From assembly GCA_002279935.1 (NCBI GenBank), contig NCCZ01000002.1, positions 186,001-250,000 on the forward strand: 64,000 nucleotides of DNA. The letters run 5' to 3'. The notes below the pieces were generated by a model. The model ran no database searches, had not been told where the DNA came from, and was given only the letters and a program-made list of their open reading frames with translations. The DNA is from Hyphomicrobium sp. 12-62-95. Lineage in GTDB: Bacteria; Pseudomonadota; Alphaproteobacteria; Rhizobiales; Hyphomicrobiaceae. This document shows, piece by piece, positions 24,816 to 37,299 of this stretch; position 1 is the first letter of the stretch; every line of letters begins with the position of its first letter. A program made the position numbers and the translations under genes.

Positions 24816-27676
24816 TGGGCCTTGGCGCACTGGCGTTTCTAAATCCTTGGCTGCTGTCGGCGCTGCTCACGTTGCCGCTGATCTACTGGCTGTTGCGCAC
24901 GGTGCCGCCGCGTCCGCGCCAGATCGAGTTTCCGCCGACGCGTATTCTCGTTGGCATCGAAAACAAAGAGAAGACGCCGGCGAAAACACCGTGGTGGCTG
25001 CTGCTGGTCCGGTTGCTGGCGGCGGCCTTTGTGATTTTTGCCTTGGCCGAGCCGGTGCTGAACCCGCAGGCGCAATCGCCTGTCAAAGGGACAGGGCCGG
25101 TCGTAATCGCCGTCGACAACGGTTGGGCGTCGGCTGGCGCATGGGATCAACGACTGGCGATGGTGGAACGGCTGATCGACGAGGCCGAAAGCGAAAGCCG
25201 GCCGACCGCAGCGGCTCTGCAGCCGCAGCCGTTCGCGCCTGACCGGACGGGACTGGTGGCCGCGCTGGAGACGGCGCTGACAACCGCGAATGCAACGGCG
25301 GCGAGCGTCGTTTGGCTGGCGGATGGCATCGATCACGACGGCAAAGGTGGCGCGTTTGCCGAGGCGCTGTCAAAAGCAAAGGGCGATGGCCGGTTCTCGG
25401 TGGTCGATGTGTCGGCCGGCGGGGAACCGCTGGGTCTTTCGGCGTCCGTTGGTGCGGACGGCAAACTGACGGCGCGGATTGTTCGCGCGACGGGTGGTCT
25501 GCGCGAGGCCACGGTCTATGCCTACTCGGCGCGGGGGCAACGGTTGGGCGAAGCCGTATTCAAGCTCGGCGTGGGTGAGACCGCGACGACGGCTGCGATC
25601 GAGATGCCGCTGGAATTGCGCAATCAGGTGACGCGACTGGAGATTGCCGGTTCGCGGTCGGCGGGGAGCGTCAGCCTGCTCGATCAGCGGTCGCAGTGGC
25701 AGCGCGTGGGGCTGATCAGCGGCGAGGCGCAGGAAAAGGCTCAGCCGTTGCTGGCGCCGCTTTATTACATCCAGCGCGCCGTGCAGCCGTTCTCGGAGTT
25801 GATCCTGCCGAAGGAGAAGAACCTCGCTTCGGGCATCAAGACGATCATTGATGACCGGGCGAGCCTGATGATGCTGGCCGACATCGGAACCGTCTCGGGC
25901 GAGGCCGCGGAACAGGTGGCCAACTGGGTCGAGAAGGGCGGGGTGCTGGTGCGCTTTGCCGGACCACGTCTGGAGAAGGGTGGCGACGATCTTTTGCCGG
26001 TGGGCTTGCGGGCCGGCGGGCGGTCGCTGGGCGGCGCGCTGTCGTGGTCGACGCCCCAGCCGCTGGCGGCCTTCGATGAAGAGAGCATCTTTGCAGGGCT
26101 GACAATCCCGGCCGACGTGTCGATCAAGCGGCAGGTGCTGGCCGATCCGGCACTGTTGACGCCGGAGGTGAAGGTTTGGGCGCGGTTGAACGATGGGACG
26201 CCGCTGGTGACCGCGACGCGCAAGGGCGACGGCTATCTCGTGCTGTTCCATGTGACGGCGAACTCGGATTGGTCGAACCTGCCAATCTCTGGATTGTTCG
26301 TTGAAATGCTGCGGCGGATTACGGAACTCGGCACGATGACGGCTGCGCCGCGTGCGGGCGAAGAGGGCAGCACGGTCGCCGACACGGGGGCTGGGGCTGC
26401 CGTTCCGGAGACGTTGGCTCCGACGCAGACGCTCGATGGGTTTGGTGTGCTCAAGCCGCCGCCGCCGACCGCGCAGCCGCTGAAGCGGGCAACGGCCGAC
26501 AAAACAAAAGCGAGCCTCGATCATCCGCCGGGGTACTATGGCGCCGGTGCAGCGCCACGCGCGATCAACGCGGTGACGGCGCAGACGGTTCTAGCGCCGC
26601 TACCCACCCCGCCGGCTGGGACCGAACGCATGGGCTATGACCAGGAAGGCACGACGAATTTGAAACCGGCGCTACTGACGGCAGCCTTGGCGCTGCTCTT
26701 TGCCGACGTGATGGCCGTGCTCTTGCTGATGGGTGGCCTCAGGGCGCTGATGCGTCCTGCGGCGCAGACCGCCGCCGTTGTTCTGGCGGTGATGGCGTTT
26801 GCGCCCGCGCCCGCCGATGCGCAGGATTTCGATTTGCCGAGCCGGTTCAATTTCCCCGGGCGGGCTCAGCCGACGGCGCCGACCATGACGGTGCCGGCAG
26901 AGGTCGCGCCGGCGGACAAGCCGTCGGTTGAGGCGACGTCGAATGTGACGTTCGGCTATGTGCTGACGGGCGACCCGAGCGTCGATCAGGTGAGCAAGCA
27001 GGGTTTGTCGGGTCTGATGAAGGTATTACGTGCGCGCACGGCGGTGGAGCCCGGCGAGCCGCGCGGCGTCGACATCGTGGCCGACGAAATCGCGTTCTAT
27101 CCGGTGCTCTATTGGCCGGTGCTGGACAGTGCGGAAGAGTTGCCGGAGGCAGCACTCGCCAAGATCGACGCGTTCATGAAGCAGGGCGGGCTAATCATTT
27201 TCGATACGCGCGACTATGGCAGCGGACTTCCGACGGGCATGGCGATGGCGGGCGAGCGGGGGCCCGCGTTGCAGCGGCTTATCGGCAAGCTCGATATTCC
27301 ACGTCTCGAACCTGTTCCTGACGATCATGTGCTGACGAAGTCGTTCTATCTCCTGCAGTCGTTTCCGGGACGGTGGGACGGCGGTCAACTGTGGGTCGAA
27401 GCGCAGGAGCGCAGCGAGGACGGCGCGGAGGGTGAAACCAATCGCGCACGGCAGGCGGACGGCGTGTCGTCGATCATGATCACGCCGAACGATTTCGCCT
27501 CAGCCTGGGCGCTGGATGAGAGTGGCACTCCGATTTATCCGGTCGTTCCTGGCGGCGAACGCCAGCGTGAAATGGCGCTCAGAACGGGCGTCAACATTGT
27601 GATGCATGCGCTGACCGGCAACTACAAAGCCGATCAGGTGCACGTGCCGGCGCTTCTTGAGCGGCTGGGGCAGTAA
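24815..27676 (+). CDS. Membrane protein with BatA-like N-terminus and DUF4159 C-terminus
   Basis: A long protein of about 953 residues. The first 85 residues hold two membrane helices in the BatA/DUF4381-like arrangement (FLNPWLLSALLTLPLIYWLL; LLLVRLLAAAFVIFALAEPVL). A VWA-like and glutamine-amidotransferase-like middle follows. Another membrane pair lies near residues 610-660 (ALLTAALALLFADVMAVLLL and the next). The C-terminal DUF4159 domain starts near NVTFGYVLTGDPSVDQ and contains FYPVLYWPV and GGLIIFDTRD. A GTG at 24812 is also possible; ATG 24815 overlaps the upstream stop. It is probably part of an inner-membrane complex with the neighbouring MoxR and DUF58 proteins. Confidence 0.88.
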   Translation: MGLGALAFLNPWLLSALLTLPLIYWLLRTVPPRPRQIEFPPTRILVGIENKEKTPAKTPWWLLLVRLLAAAFVIFALAEPVLNPQAQSPVKGTGPVVIAVDNGWASAGAWDQRLAMVERLIDEAESESRPTAAALQPQPFAPDRTGLVAALETALTTANATAASVVWLADGIDHDGKGGAFAEALSKAKGDGRFSVVDVSAGGEPLGLSASVGADGKLTARIVRATGGLREATVYAYSARGQRLGEAVFKLGVGETATTAAIEMPLELRNQVTRLEIAGSRSAGSVSLLDQRSQWQRVGLISGEAQEKAQPLLAPLYYIQRAVQPFSELILPKEKNLASGIKTIIDDRASLMMLADIGTVSGEAAEQVANWVEKGGVLVRFAGPRLEKGGDDLLPVGLRAGGRSLGGALSWSTPQPLAAFDEESIFAGLTIPADVSIKRQVLADPALLTPEVKVWARLNDGTPLVTATRKGDGYLVLFHVTANSDWSNLPISGLFVEMLRRITELGTMTAAPRAGEEGSTVADTGAGAAVPETLAPTQTLDGFGVLKPPPPTAQPLKRATADKTKASLDHPPGYYGAGAAPRAINAVTAQTVLAPLPTPPAGTERMGYDQEGTTNLKPALLTAALALLFADVMAVLLLMGGLRALMRPAAQTAAVVLAVMAFAPAPADAQDFDLPSRFNFPGRAQPTAPTMTVPAEVAPADKPSVEATSNVTFGYVLTGDPSVDQVSKQGLSGLMKVLRARTAVEPGEPRGVDIVADEIAFYPVLYWPVLDSAEELPEAALAKIDAFMKQGGLIIFDTRDYGSGLPTGMAMAGERGPALQRLIGKLDIPRLEPVPDDHVLTKSFYLLQSFPGRWDGGQLWVEAQERSEDGAEGETNRARQADGVSSIMITPNDFASAWALDESGTPIYPVVPGGERQREMALRTGVNIVMHALTGNYKADQVHVPALLERLGQ

Positions 27677-27686
27677 GGGCAGACCC

Positions 27687-29792
27687 ATGAATTGGTCGAT
27701 CGATTTCGCACCGCTGATCCCCGAACCCTGGCTGTGGGTTGCGGCGGCGATCGCGGCTGTGCTGTGCGTTCTTCTCTTGCTGCGGCGCAGCCGCGGCGCG
27801 GCGCTGCGGGCGATTGCGCTGGCAGCCGTGATCGCGGCGCTCGCCAATCCGACACTCAGGCAAGAGGACCGCGAACGGCTCGCCAACATCGCGCTCGTCG
27901 TCATCGACGAAAGCACCAGCCAAGCGATCGACAAGCGGCCGGAGCAGGCGGCGGCGATCCGCGCGGAGGTGGAGAAAAAGCTCGGCGCCATTCCCGATCT
28001 CGATGTGAAGTATGTGACGGCGGCGCGGCCGAGCGAGACGGCGACGCGGGGCACGAACCTCTTTGCCGATCTCAATGTGGCGCTTGGCGATATTCCGCCG
28101 GACCGGATCGCGGGCGTGATCATGGTGACGGACGGGCAGGTTCACGACGTGCCGCAGAAAGCCGCCGCGCTCGGGTTTGATGCGCCGGTGCACACGCTGC
28201 TGACCGGGCGCCCGAATGAATTCGACCGGCGCATCGAAGTGGTGAAGGCGCCGAAGTACGGGCTCGTTGGACAGTCGCGCGATGTGGAATTGCGGGCGAT
28301 CGAGACCGGGCGGGCGGGCAAGCCCGGCGATCTGGTCTCGCTGAAGATCCGCCGCGACGGGCAGCCGGACGAATTGCGCAGTGTCGAGGTCGGGCAAATC
28401 GTGCGCATCCCGATGGAGTTTCCGCATGCGGGGGCGAACATCCTGGAAGCGGAACTCGAGACGGCGCCGGGTGAACTGACGCCGGTCAACAACAAGGCGG
28501 TGATTGCGGCGGAAGGCGTGCGCGAGAATTTGCGCGTGCTCTTGGTGTCGGGCGAACCGCACGCGGGCGAGCGGACGTGGCGTAACCTTTTGAAGTCGGA
28601 TGCGTCGGTCGATCTGGTCCACTTTACTATCTTGCGGCCGCCGGAAAAGCAGGATGGGACGCCGATCAATCAGTTGTCGCTGATCGCGTTTCCGACGCGC
28701 GAGTTGTTCCTGGAAAAGATCCGCGATTTTGATCTGATCATTTTCGACCGGTACGAGCATCGCGGCATTTTGCAGCTCAGCTACTACGACAACATAGCGC
28801 GTTACGTGGAGGGCCATGGCGGCGCTTTGCTGATTGCGGCCGGGGATGATTTTGCCGGTGCGACGTCGCTCTACCGGACGCCGCTGGCGCCGGTGCTGCC
28901 GGCACAGCCGACGGGGCGGGTGTTCGAGGAACCGTTCAAGGCGTCGATCACGGAAGACGGCGCGAAGCATCCCGTGACGCGCGGATTGCCGGGCGCGGGC
29001 GTCGACGGAAAACCGCCGACATGGGGCCGCTGGTTCCGGCAGGCGGAGGTGAAAGCCGCACGTGGCACGTCAGTGATGGCGGGCGCACAGGACAGTCCAT
29101 TGCTGCTGTTGGAAAAGCGCGGCAAGGGGCGCGTGGCGCTGCTGACGTCCGATCATGCGTGGCTGTGGGCGCGCGGTTTTGAGGGCGGCGGGCCGCATTC
29201 GGATCTGCTGCGGCGGCTGTCGCACTGGCTGATGAAAGAGCCGGAGCTTGAAGAAGAGCGGCTGATCGCATCCGCCAAGGGGCTCAAGGTCACACTGGAA
29301 CGGCGCTCCATGGGATCAACGGTGGCTCCTGCGCAGCTCACCGCTGCCGATGGTACGGTGACCGAGGTCAAGCTGGAGCCGGCGGGGCCCGGCATCTGGC
29401 GTGGGACGGCGGACGTTAAGCTGCCCGGTCTTTACAAGGCGTCCAACGAGGGTACTGAGGGTCCACTAACGGCCGTGGTACATGCGGGAACGGAAGACCC
29501 TCGTGAAATGAGCGATGTGACGGCGACCGATAAGATCATGCAAACGCTGGCCTCTCAGACCGGCGGCGGCGTGTTCTGGACCGGCTCGGGCGCGTCGGCG
29601 GACGTGGATGTGCCGCGCATCAGCATGCTCGCTACTGCGAAAGTGTTTTCCGGATCCGGATGGATGGCGCTCCGGGACCGCGAGGCGTACGTGACCCGGG
29701 GGGTTAAGATTTTTCCCTTGTTTACCGGGATCTTGGCGCTGGCCGCCTTGCTTGCCTTGCTGTCGCTGGCCTGGTGGCGTGAGGGCCGATAG
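27687..29792 (+). CDS. Large membrane protein of the MoxR operon, VWA/amidotransferase-like
   Basis: A 701-residue protein starting MNWSIDFAPLIPEPWLW. Two membrane helices lie in the first 55 residues and one at the C-terminus (LFTGILALAALLALLSLAWW). The periplasmic part begins with a VWA-like segment (IALVVIDESTSQ ... GVIMVTDGQVHD). Later there is a class I glutamine-amidotransferase-like fold (DFDLIIFDRYEH, GGALLIAAGDDFAG) without an evident catalytic cysteine. It follows the DUF4159 gene by ten bases and ends the operon. The domain plan mirrors its neighbour, so the two may pair in the membrane. Function is unknown. Confidence 0.85.
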   Translation: MNWSIDFAPLIPEPWLWVAAAIAAVLCVLLLLRRSRGAALRAIALAAVIAALANPTLRQEDRERLANIALVVIDESTSQAIDKRPEQAAAIRAEVEKKLGAIPDLDVKYVTAARPSETATRGTNLFADLNVALGDIPPDRIAGVIMVTDGQVHDVPQKAAALGFDAPVHTLLTGRPNEFDRRIEVVKAPKYGLVGQSRDVELRAIETGRAGKPGDLVSLKIRRDGQPDELRSVEVGQIVRIPMEFPHAGANILEAELETAPGELTPVNNKAVIAAEGVRENLRVLLVSGEPHAGERTWRNLLKSDASVDLVHFTILRPPEKQDGTPINQLSLIAFPTRELFLEKIRDFDLIIFDRYEHRGILQLSYYDNIARYVEGHGGALLIAAGDDFAGATSLYRTPLAPVLPAQPTGRVFEEPFKASITEDGAKHPVTRGLPGAGVDGKPPTWGRWFRQAEVKAARGTSVMAGAQDSPLLLLEKRGKGRVALLTSDHAWLWARGFEGGGPHSDLLRRLSHWLMKEPELEEERLIASAKGLKVTLERRSMGSTVAPAQLTAADGTVTEVKLEPAGPGIWRGTADVKLPGLYKASNEGTEGPLTAVVHAGTEDPREMSDVTATDKIMQTLASQTGGGVFWTGSGASADVDVPRISMLATAKVFSGSGWMALRDREAYVTRGVKIFPLFTGILALAALLALLSLAWWREGR

Positions 29793-29988
29793 CCACAATT
29801 GGAACGAAAATTAAGCAACAGCGTTCGCCTATAAGTAGGATGGCGCGCCGCCCACGGCTGTTATTCACTAGCGATCACAAGCTTTTTACGATTACACTTG
29901 CAGAATCTTCTGCGCTGCAAAAAATGGCAGCAATGTGCGACGCGACATCGCAGCGCACAAAAATAGCAGAGAAGCTGGGGGCCTACAC

Positions 29989-31329
29989 ATGCACTACTAC
30001 GCATACGAGCTCGCGCACGCCATCGCCCGCCCACTGCGGTTCGGGGCGGAGGCGCTCAAGTACAGCGTAGACAACCCCTTCAATCCGTTCTCGGCAACGC
30101 CCTTCAACCGCTCCATAGCGGCGGCGTGTGAAGTTTTTGAGAATGTCACGCGGCGCTACGGCAAGCCTCACTTCGGTTTGAAGGAAACGAAGATCAACGG
30201 CATTTCCGTGCCGGTCAGCGAAGAGATCGTCAGCGTCAAGCCGTTCTGCAATTTGATTCACTTCAAGCGCCAGTTCGGCGACGGCGTGCCGGCACCGGCG
30301 AACGATCCCAAGGTTCTGATCGTTGCGCCCATGTCGGGCCATTACGCAACGCTCCTGCGCGGCACGGTTGCCGCCATGCTGCCGGAGCATGAAGTTTACA
30401 TTACCGATTGGGCCGACGCGCGCGAAGTGCCGCTGTTCGAAGGCCGGTTCGATCTCGACAGCTTCATCGATTATCTGATCGAGTTCGTGCACACGCTCGG
30501 ACACAACACGCACATGATCGCAGTCTGCCAGCCGGCCGTGCCGGCGCTGGCGGCAACGGCGATCATGGCGGCAAACGACGATCCGGTGCAACTCTCGTCG
30601 CTGACGCTGATGGGTGGGCCGATCGACACGCGCCGCAATCCAACGGCCGTCAACGAATTGGCCGGGAAAAAATCCATTACGTGGTTTGAAAATAACGTCA
30701 CGTCTTTCGTGCCGCCGCCGCACGCGGGCGCCATGCGCCGCGTCTATCCCGGCTTCATGCAGCTGACCGGGTTCATGACCATGAACCTCGAACGGCACAT
30801 GAATGCGCATGTCGACCTGTTCAACAATCTCGTTCAGGGCGACTGCGACAGCGTCAAGGGACACCAGGACTTCTACGAAGAATATCTGGCAGTCATGGAC
30901 CTGACGGCCGAATTCTATCTGCAGACCGTTGAGACGGTCTTCCAGGAGCATTCGCTGCCCGACGGGCGGATGATGCATCGCAATCAACTTGTCGATTGCT
31001 CGAAGATCCGGAAGACGGCGATTATCACCATCGAAGGCGAACGCGACGACATCTGCGGTTTAGGTCAAACCGAAGCCGCCCAGCTTCTGTGCACGAACGT
31101 GCCGGATGACGAGCGTTTCCACTACGTGCAGCCGGGCGTCGGACACTACGGCGTTTTCAACGGTACGCGGTGGCGCACGGAAATTCAGCCGCGGCTGCGC
31201 CAGATGATCCGCTCCGTCGAACGCAAGCGCAAAGTGGGCACCGCCGTCGAGGTGAAGCCATACATCGGTGGCTGGCCGCTGACGCCGGACCGGCCGGCTA
31301 ACGTGCTGTTGAACGGCGCGGCCGAATAA
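29989..31329 (+). CDS. phaZ: Intracellular polyhydroxyalkanoate depolymerase
   Basis: A 446-residue enzyme that mobilises stored PHB granules. The nucleophile is a cysteine, C180, in AVCQP, as in intracellular PhaZ1-type depolymerases, which replace the usual lipase serine. Aspartate in GERDDICG and histidine in GVGHYGVF complete the triad. There is no signal peptide, consistent with a granule-associated cytoplasmic enzyme. The ATG at 29989 (MHYYAYELAHAI) is chosen since family similarity begins there. About 70 bases upstream is an A-rich, TGC/GCA-containing imperfect palindrome that may be regulatory. Confidence 0.93.
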   Translation: MHYYAYELAHAIARPLRFGAEALKYSVDNPFNPFSATPFNRSIAAACEVFENVTRRYGKPHFGLKETKINGISVPVSEEIVSVKPFCNLIHFKRQFGDGVPAPANDPKVLIVAPMSGHYATLLRGTVAAMLPEHEVYITDWADAREVPLFEGRFDLDSFIDYLIEFVHTLGHNTHMIAVCQPAVPALAATAIMAANDDPVQLSSLTLMGGPIDTRRNPTAVNELAGKKSITWFENNVTSFVPPPHAGAMRRVYPGFMQLTGFMTMNLERHMNAHVDLFNNLVQGDCDSVKGHQDFYEEYLAVMDLTAEFYLQTVETVFQEHSLPDGRMMHRNQLVDCSKIRKTAIITIEGERDDICGLGQTEAAQLLCTNVPDDERFHYVQPGVGHYGVFNGTRWRTEIQPRLRQMIRSVERKRKVGTAVEVKPYIGGWPLTPDRPANVLLNGAAE

Positions 31330-31472
31330 GGTCGCGCCGGCCTTCATAAATTCCCTGAGGACATATCCCCGGCCGCGTTGCGGTCCGGTCTGCGATCCGT
31401 CATGCGACTCGCGCTATCCCATTCAGCTGGATGGCCGTTTTCGGCGGCGGCTGACACTCAAGGGACGGCGCG

Positions 31473-33050
31473 ATGTCATTGCTTTTCTCCATCGTTTATG
31501 CGGCGCACGCGAATGGGACGCACCACAAGCTGGCGCTTGATGCGCTTCGCTATCTGGCGCGTGCGGATGCGGAGCCCTGGCGGCGCGTTTTCCTGAAGTA
31601 TGCCGAGATCTATATGACCGGCTCGAAGGCGCCCGACACCGAATTCAAAGACTTCAAGAACCACGTTCTGCATGTGCGCGACAACTACTGGGGTGGTGCG
31701 CCGGAGAAGGTCGCCAGCTGGTATGGTCACGTCGTCGAGGCGCTGCGGGAGAAAGATTTCGAGCGTGCGGTTTATGCCGCCGGCGTGCTCAGCCACTACT
31801 ACACTGACCCTATTCACCCCTTTCACACAGGACAATCCGATGCCGAGTCCAGCGTGCATCGGGCGGTCGAGTGGAGCATCAATCGCTCGTACGACAGCTT
31901 GCGCGCCGAGGGCGAAGCGAAACATCAGAACGAGTTGCCGACGCTTCCATCTGGAGGCGATTGGCTGCGGTCGATGGTCATTGCCGGTGCAGATCGCGCC
32001 AACCCGCACTACGAGACGCTCATCACGCACTACGATTTCGCCCGGGGCGTGCGCGAGCCGACCGAGGGATTGAATTCGATTTCGCGGGATGCCGTGGCGG
32101 GACTTTTGATTTATGCCGCGCACGGCTTCGCGTTGATCCTCGATCGCGCCATCACGGAGGCGGCTGTCGAACCGCCGGAAGTATCGCTGACGGCGGAGAC
32201 GCTGCTGGCGACGCTCAAAGTGCCGGCAAAGTGGATCACGAAGAAGATCACCGATGCGGACACGCGGCGTCAGGTGCAGGCGATGTACGATGAGTTGATG
32301 GCGACCGGCCGGGTCGAGGCGACACTGCCCGAAGACGACCGGGTGGTGCGCGATCTGCATGCCAAGGGGGTGCTGGCGCCGCGCGCCGCGGCGATGGCGG
32401 CGGAGCGTGCAAGGCGGCTTGCACCTGCGGTGGCGTCAAAGGCAGCCAAGCATTCAGCCATTGCGATGCCGGCTGCGGTGGCGGGTCGGCGTCCGCTGGA
32501 TACAGTTGCCTCGGAGCCGGCGGGCGGTCAACCGGCTCTCATGTCCGCTGCCGTGCGTTCGCATGTCGTGGTGTTGGCGCCGCCGCATCGGCAGCAGGGG
32601 CTTTCGAGCCTGGACGCGGCGCCGCGCTGTTATCTCCTGGAGAACGACGATCTGGAGCGTGCGCCGTCGATCGGTCCGAAGCTGGCGGAGCGTCTGGCGC
32701 TCGGCGGCATTGTGAGCGTGAAGAACTTCCTCGATGCGGACCCCAACGCGGTCGTGTCGCTGCTCGGCGGCGGGCGGTTTGATGCGGCGATGGTGGAGCG
32801 TTGGAAGGCGGAAGCGCGGTTGGTTCTTCGTGTGCCCGGGTTGCGCGGCACGCATGCGCAATTGCTCGCGGGGGCAGGTTACGACACGGCGGAGAAGCTG
32901 GCGGAAGCCGAGCCGGTGGCGTTGTCTGCCGCTGTCTTGTCGTTTGCGACGACGCCGGCAGGGGTGCGTATATTGCGCAATGGGGATACGCCCGACATCG
33001 AAGCCATTACACGGTGGGTCCAGAGCGCGCAGCAGGCGCTGGCCGCTTAG
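31473..33050 (+). CDS. Zinc-dependent phospholipase C-like domain fused to DUF4332
   Basis: The 525-residue protein has two parts. Residues 1-230 resemble the all-helical zinc phospholipase C/S1-P1 nuclease fold, with candidate ligands in HANGTHHKLALDAL, AAGVLSHYYTDPIHPFHTG and SVHRAVEW. Residues 395-510 are DUF4332, a helix-hairpin-helix region with two repeats (YLLENDDLERAPSIGPKLAERL and LRVPGLRGTHAQLLAGAGY, quoted in part) that usually binds nucleic acid or proteins. An alanine-rich linker separates them. There is no clear signal peptide, which is odd for a phospholipase. It is a single gene ahead of the TetR regulator. Catalytic activity is inferred only. Confidence 0.72.
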   Translation: MSLLFSIVYAAHANGTHHKLALDALRYLARADAEPWRRVFLKYAEIYMTGSKAPDTEFKDFKNHVLHVRDNYWGGAPEKVASWYGHVVEALREKDFERAVYAAGVLSHYYTDPIHPFHTGQSDAESSVHRAVEWSINRSYDSLRAEGEAKHQNELPTLPSGGDWLRSMVIAGADRANPHYETLITHYDFARGVREPTEGLNSISRDAVAGLLIYAAHGFALILDRAITEAAVEPPEVSLTAETLLATLKVPAKWITKKITDADTRRQVQAMYDELMATGRVEATLPEDDRVVRDLHAKGVLAPRAAAMAAERARRLAPAVASKAAKHSAIAMPAAVAGRRPLDTVASEPAGGQPALMSAAVRSHVVVLAPPHRQQGLSSLDAAPRCYLLENDDLERAPSIGPKLAERLALGGIVSVKNFLDADPNAVVSLLGGGRFDAAMVERWKAEARLVLRVPGLRGTHAQLLAGAGYDTAEKLAEAEPVALSAAVLSFATTPAGVRILRNGDTPDIEAITRWVQSAQQALAA

Positions 33051-33148
33051 ACGCCAGTGTCATGCGGACGCTGTGATTAACGGCGCGGCACTTGCGCAAC
33101 ACATCGTGCGTCTTCACGACGTCATCTCGATTTTGCCCCACTCTCTCC

Positions 33149-33167
33149 CCAGTCGACTGGTTAGTCG
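33149..33167. promoter_or_regulatory. Candidate TetR operator (overlapping palindromes)
   Basis: CCAGTCGACTGG (33149-33160) is a perfect 12-bp palindrome. It overlaps CGACT-GGTT-AGTCG (33154-33167), a second inverted repeat. The pair lies about 90 bp before the start of the TetR gene in an otherwise plain gap. TetR regulators commonly bind such sites to control their own genes; binding here is inferred from position. Confidence 0.4.
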
Positions 33168-33258
33168 GCGGCAACGGAGGATGCTTTGCGTCCGGCCGCT
33201 CGGCAGCGGGGGCTCCGATGATTTTTTTCGTGATGGTTGTGATTGCGAGGGTTCAACA

Positions 33259-35989
<2,731 letters not shown>

Positions 35990-36165
35990 GGCTCCCCCGC
36001 GGGCCCGGGGGGCGGCGAGCGTGGCGCTAGAAAGGCACAGTTGGAAACAATCCTGTGGCTGTCGTTTCCGCCATATTGGCGCCGCCGATGCAGACGCATA
36101 ACACTGACGAATAGACTAGGGTTCGGCCCTAGGTTCATCGTCTGATGCTAAGCTGAAGCGCACCC

Positions 36166-37299
36166 ATGCTCGAACCGCCCGCGCTCCGTGCGCGCCCACG
36201 TGACCCTCGTGTCGACTTCTTCCGCGGTTTGGCGCTCATCTTTATTTTTATCGACCATATCCCTGATAATACATGGGCTTATGGGACACTGAAGAACTTC
36301 GGATTCGCGGATGCGAGCGAGGTTTTCGTGCTTCTGTCGGGGTATTCGGCGGCGCTTGCCTATGGCTTGGGCAGCGATCGCGGGCCATTGAAACCGTCGT
36401 TCTACCGGGCCTTCAAGCGCGCGGGGCGGATCTATTTCTGGCACATCGCGATTCTCATTGCGTCGGCCATCATTCTCTATGCCGCTGCCCACGCGTTCCG
36501 CGACCCGGCTTACGTGCACAATATGTTTTTGCAGCGTCTGGGCGATGATCCAGCTGGGGCGGCTTTTGGGGTGCTGTCGCTGACCTACCAACCCAACCAG
36601 ATGAACATCCTGCCACTTTACGTGGTGCTGATGCTCTGGTTTCCGGTCATGCTGACGCTGTTCCGTCGGGGCGTGGCGCTGACGCTGGCGGTCTCGGCCG
36701 GCATTTGGGCGGTGGCCAATTTCTTCAAGATCAACCTGCCGATGAACACGCCGGGCGAGGGCTGGTTTTTCAATCCGTTTGCGTGGCAGCTGTTGTTCAC
36801 GACCGGGGCTGCGGCAGCGATGCTGGGGCGCAGTCACGAGTTGACCAAGCGGTCGGCTTTGCTGGCGATGGCCATTTTGTATGTCTCGTTTTCGTTTCTC
36901 TATGTGGCGCCGTGGGTGCCGATCGGCTGGCTGCCGGACCGTCCGCTGCTGCCGCCCGATCTGATCGGCACGGTGAGCAAGCCGGATCTTTCGGCTTGGC
37001 GATTCCTGCACGTGCTGGCGCTGGCCTATATGGCGGGTTCTTTGATCCCGGTTTCCGCTGGCTGGCTGGACCGGCCGGTGGCGCGGGCCATTTCCCTTTG
37101 CGGGCGGCATGCGTTGGAGATTTTCGCGCTTGGCACCATTCTGTCGTTTGCCGCGTGGATCGTGTTGCGCCAGATGGGAACGTCGATGGCGCTGGAGTTT
37201 GCCGTATCAGCCCTCGGCGTGGTGGCGATGGCCTATGCAGCCCGTTTGCTCACTGTTCGCAAGGCCAGCCAAGCCGTGCCCACAACGGTGCCCGGATAA
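36166..37299 (+). CDS. OpgC-type membrane acyltransferase-like protein
   Basis: A 377-residue inner-membrane protein with about ten helices. The N-terminus DPRVDFFRGLALIFIFIDHIP, GFADASEVFVLLSGYSAAL and the following LKPSFYRAFKRAGRIYFWH are the OpgC family blocks. OpgC proteins add succinyl groups to periplasmic glucans, so this protein may modify osmoregulated glucans or another envelope sugar. No opgG or opgH gene is in the window. It is a single plus-strand gene that ends next to the stop of a convergent hydrolase gene. Confidence 0.85.
   Translation: MLEPPALRARPRDPRVDFFRGLALIFIFIDHIPDNTWAYGTLKNFGFADASEVFVLLSGYSAALAYGLGSDRGPLKPSFYRAFKRAGRIYFWHIAILIASAIILYAAAHAFRDPAYVHNMFLQRLGDDPAGAAFGVLSLTYQPNQMNILPLYVVLMLWFPVMLTLFRRGVALTLAVSAGIWAVANFFKINLPMNTPGEGWFFNPFAWQLLFTTGAAAAMLGRSHELTKRSALLAMAILYVSFSFLYVAPWVPIGWLPDRPLLPPDLIGTVSKPDLSAWRFLHVLALAYMAGSLIPVSAGWLDRPVARAISLCGRHALEIFALGTILSFAAWIVLRQMGTSMALEFAVSALGVVAMAYAARLLTVRKASQAVPTTVPG

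Noticed and set aside
27591-28970. 459-codon minus-strand ORF
   Set aside because: It overlaps the DUF4159 and membrane-protein genes in antisense and is highly arginine/histidine-rich. The plus-strand genes have overlapping operon structure and membrane segments.
36117-36133. CTAGGGTTCGGCCCTAG hairpin before the OpgC-like gene
   Set aside because: It is short, has no T-run and sits 30 bp before the gene start. It could be an operator or thiC 3'-end structure, but there is too little to support a feature.
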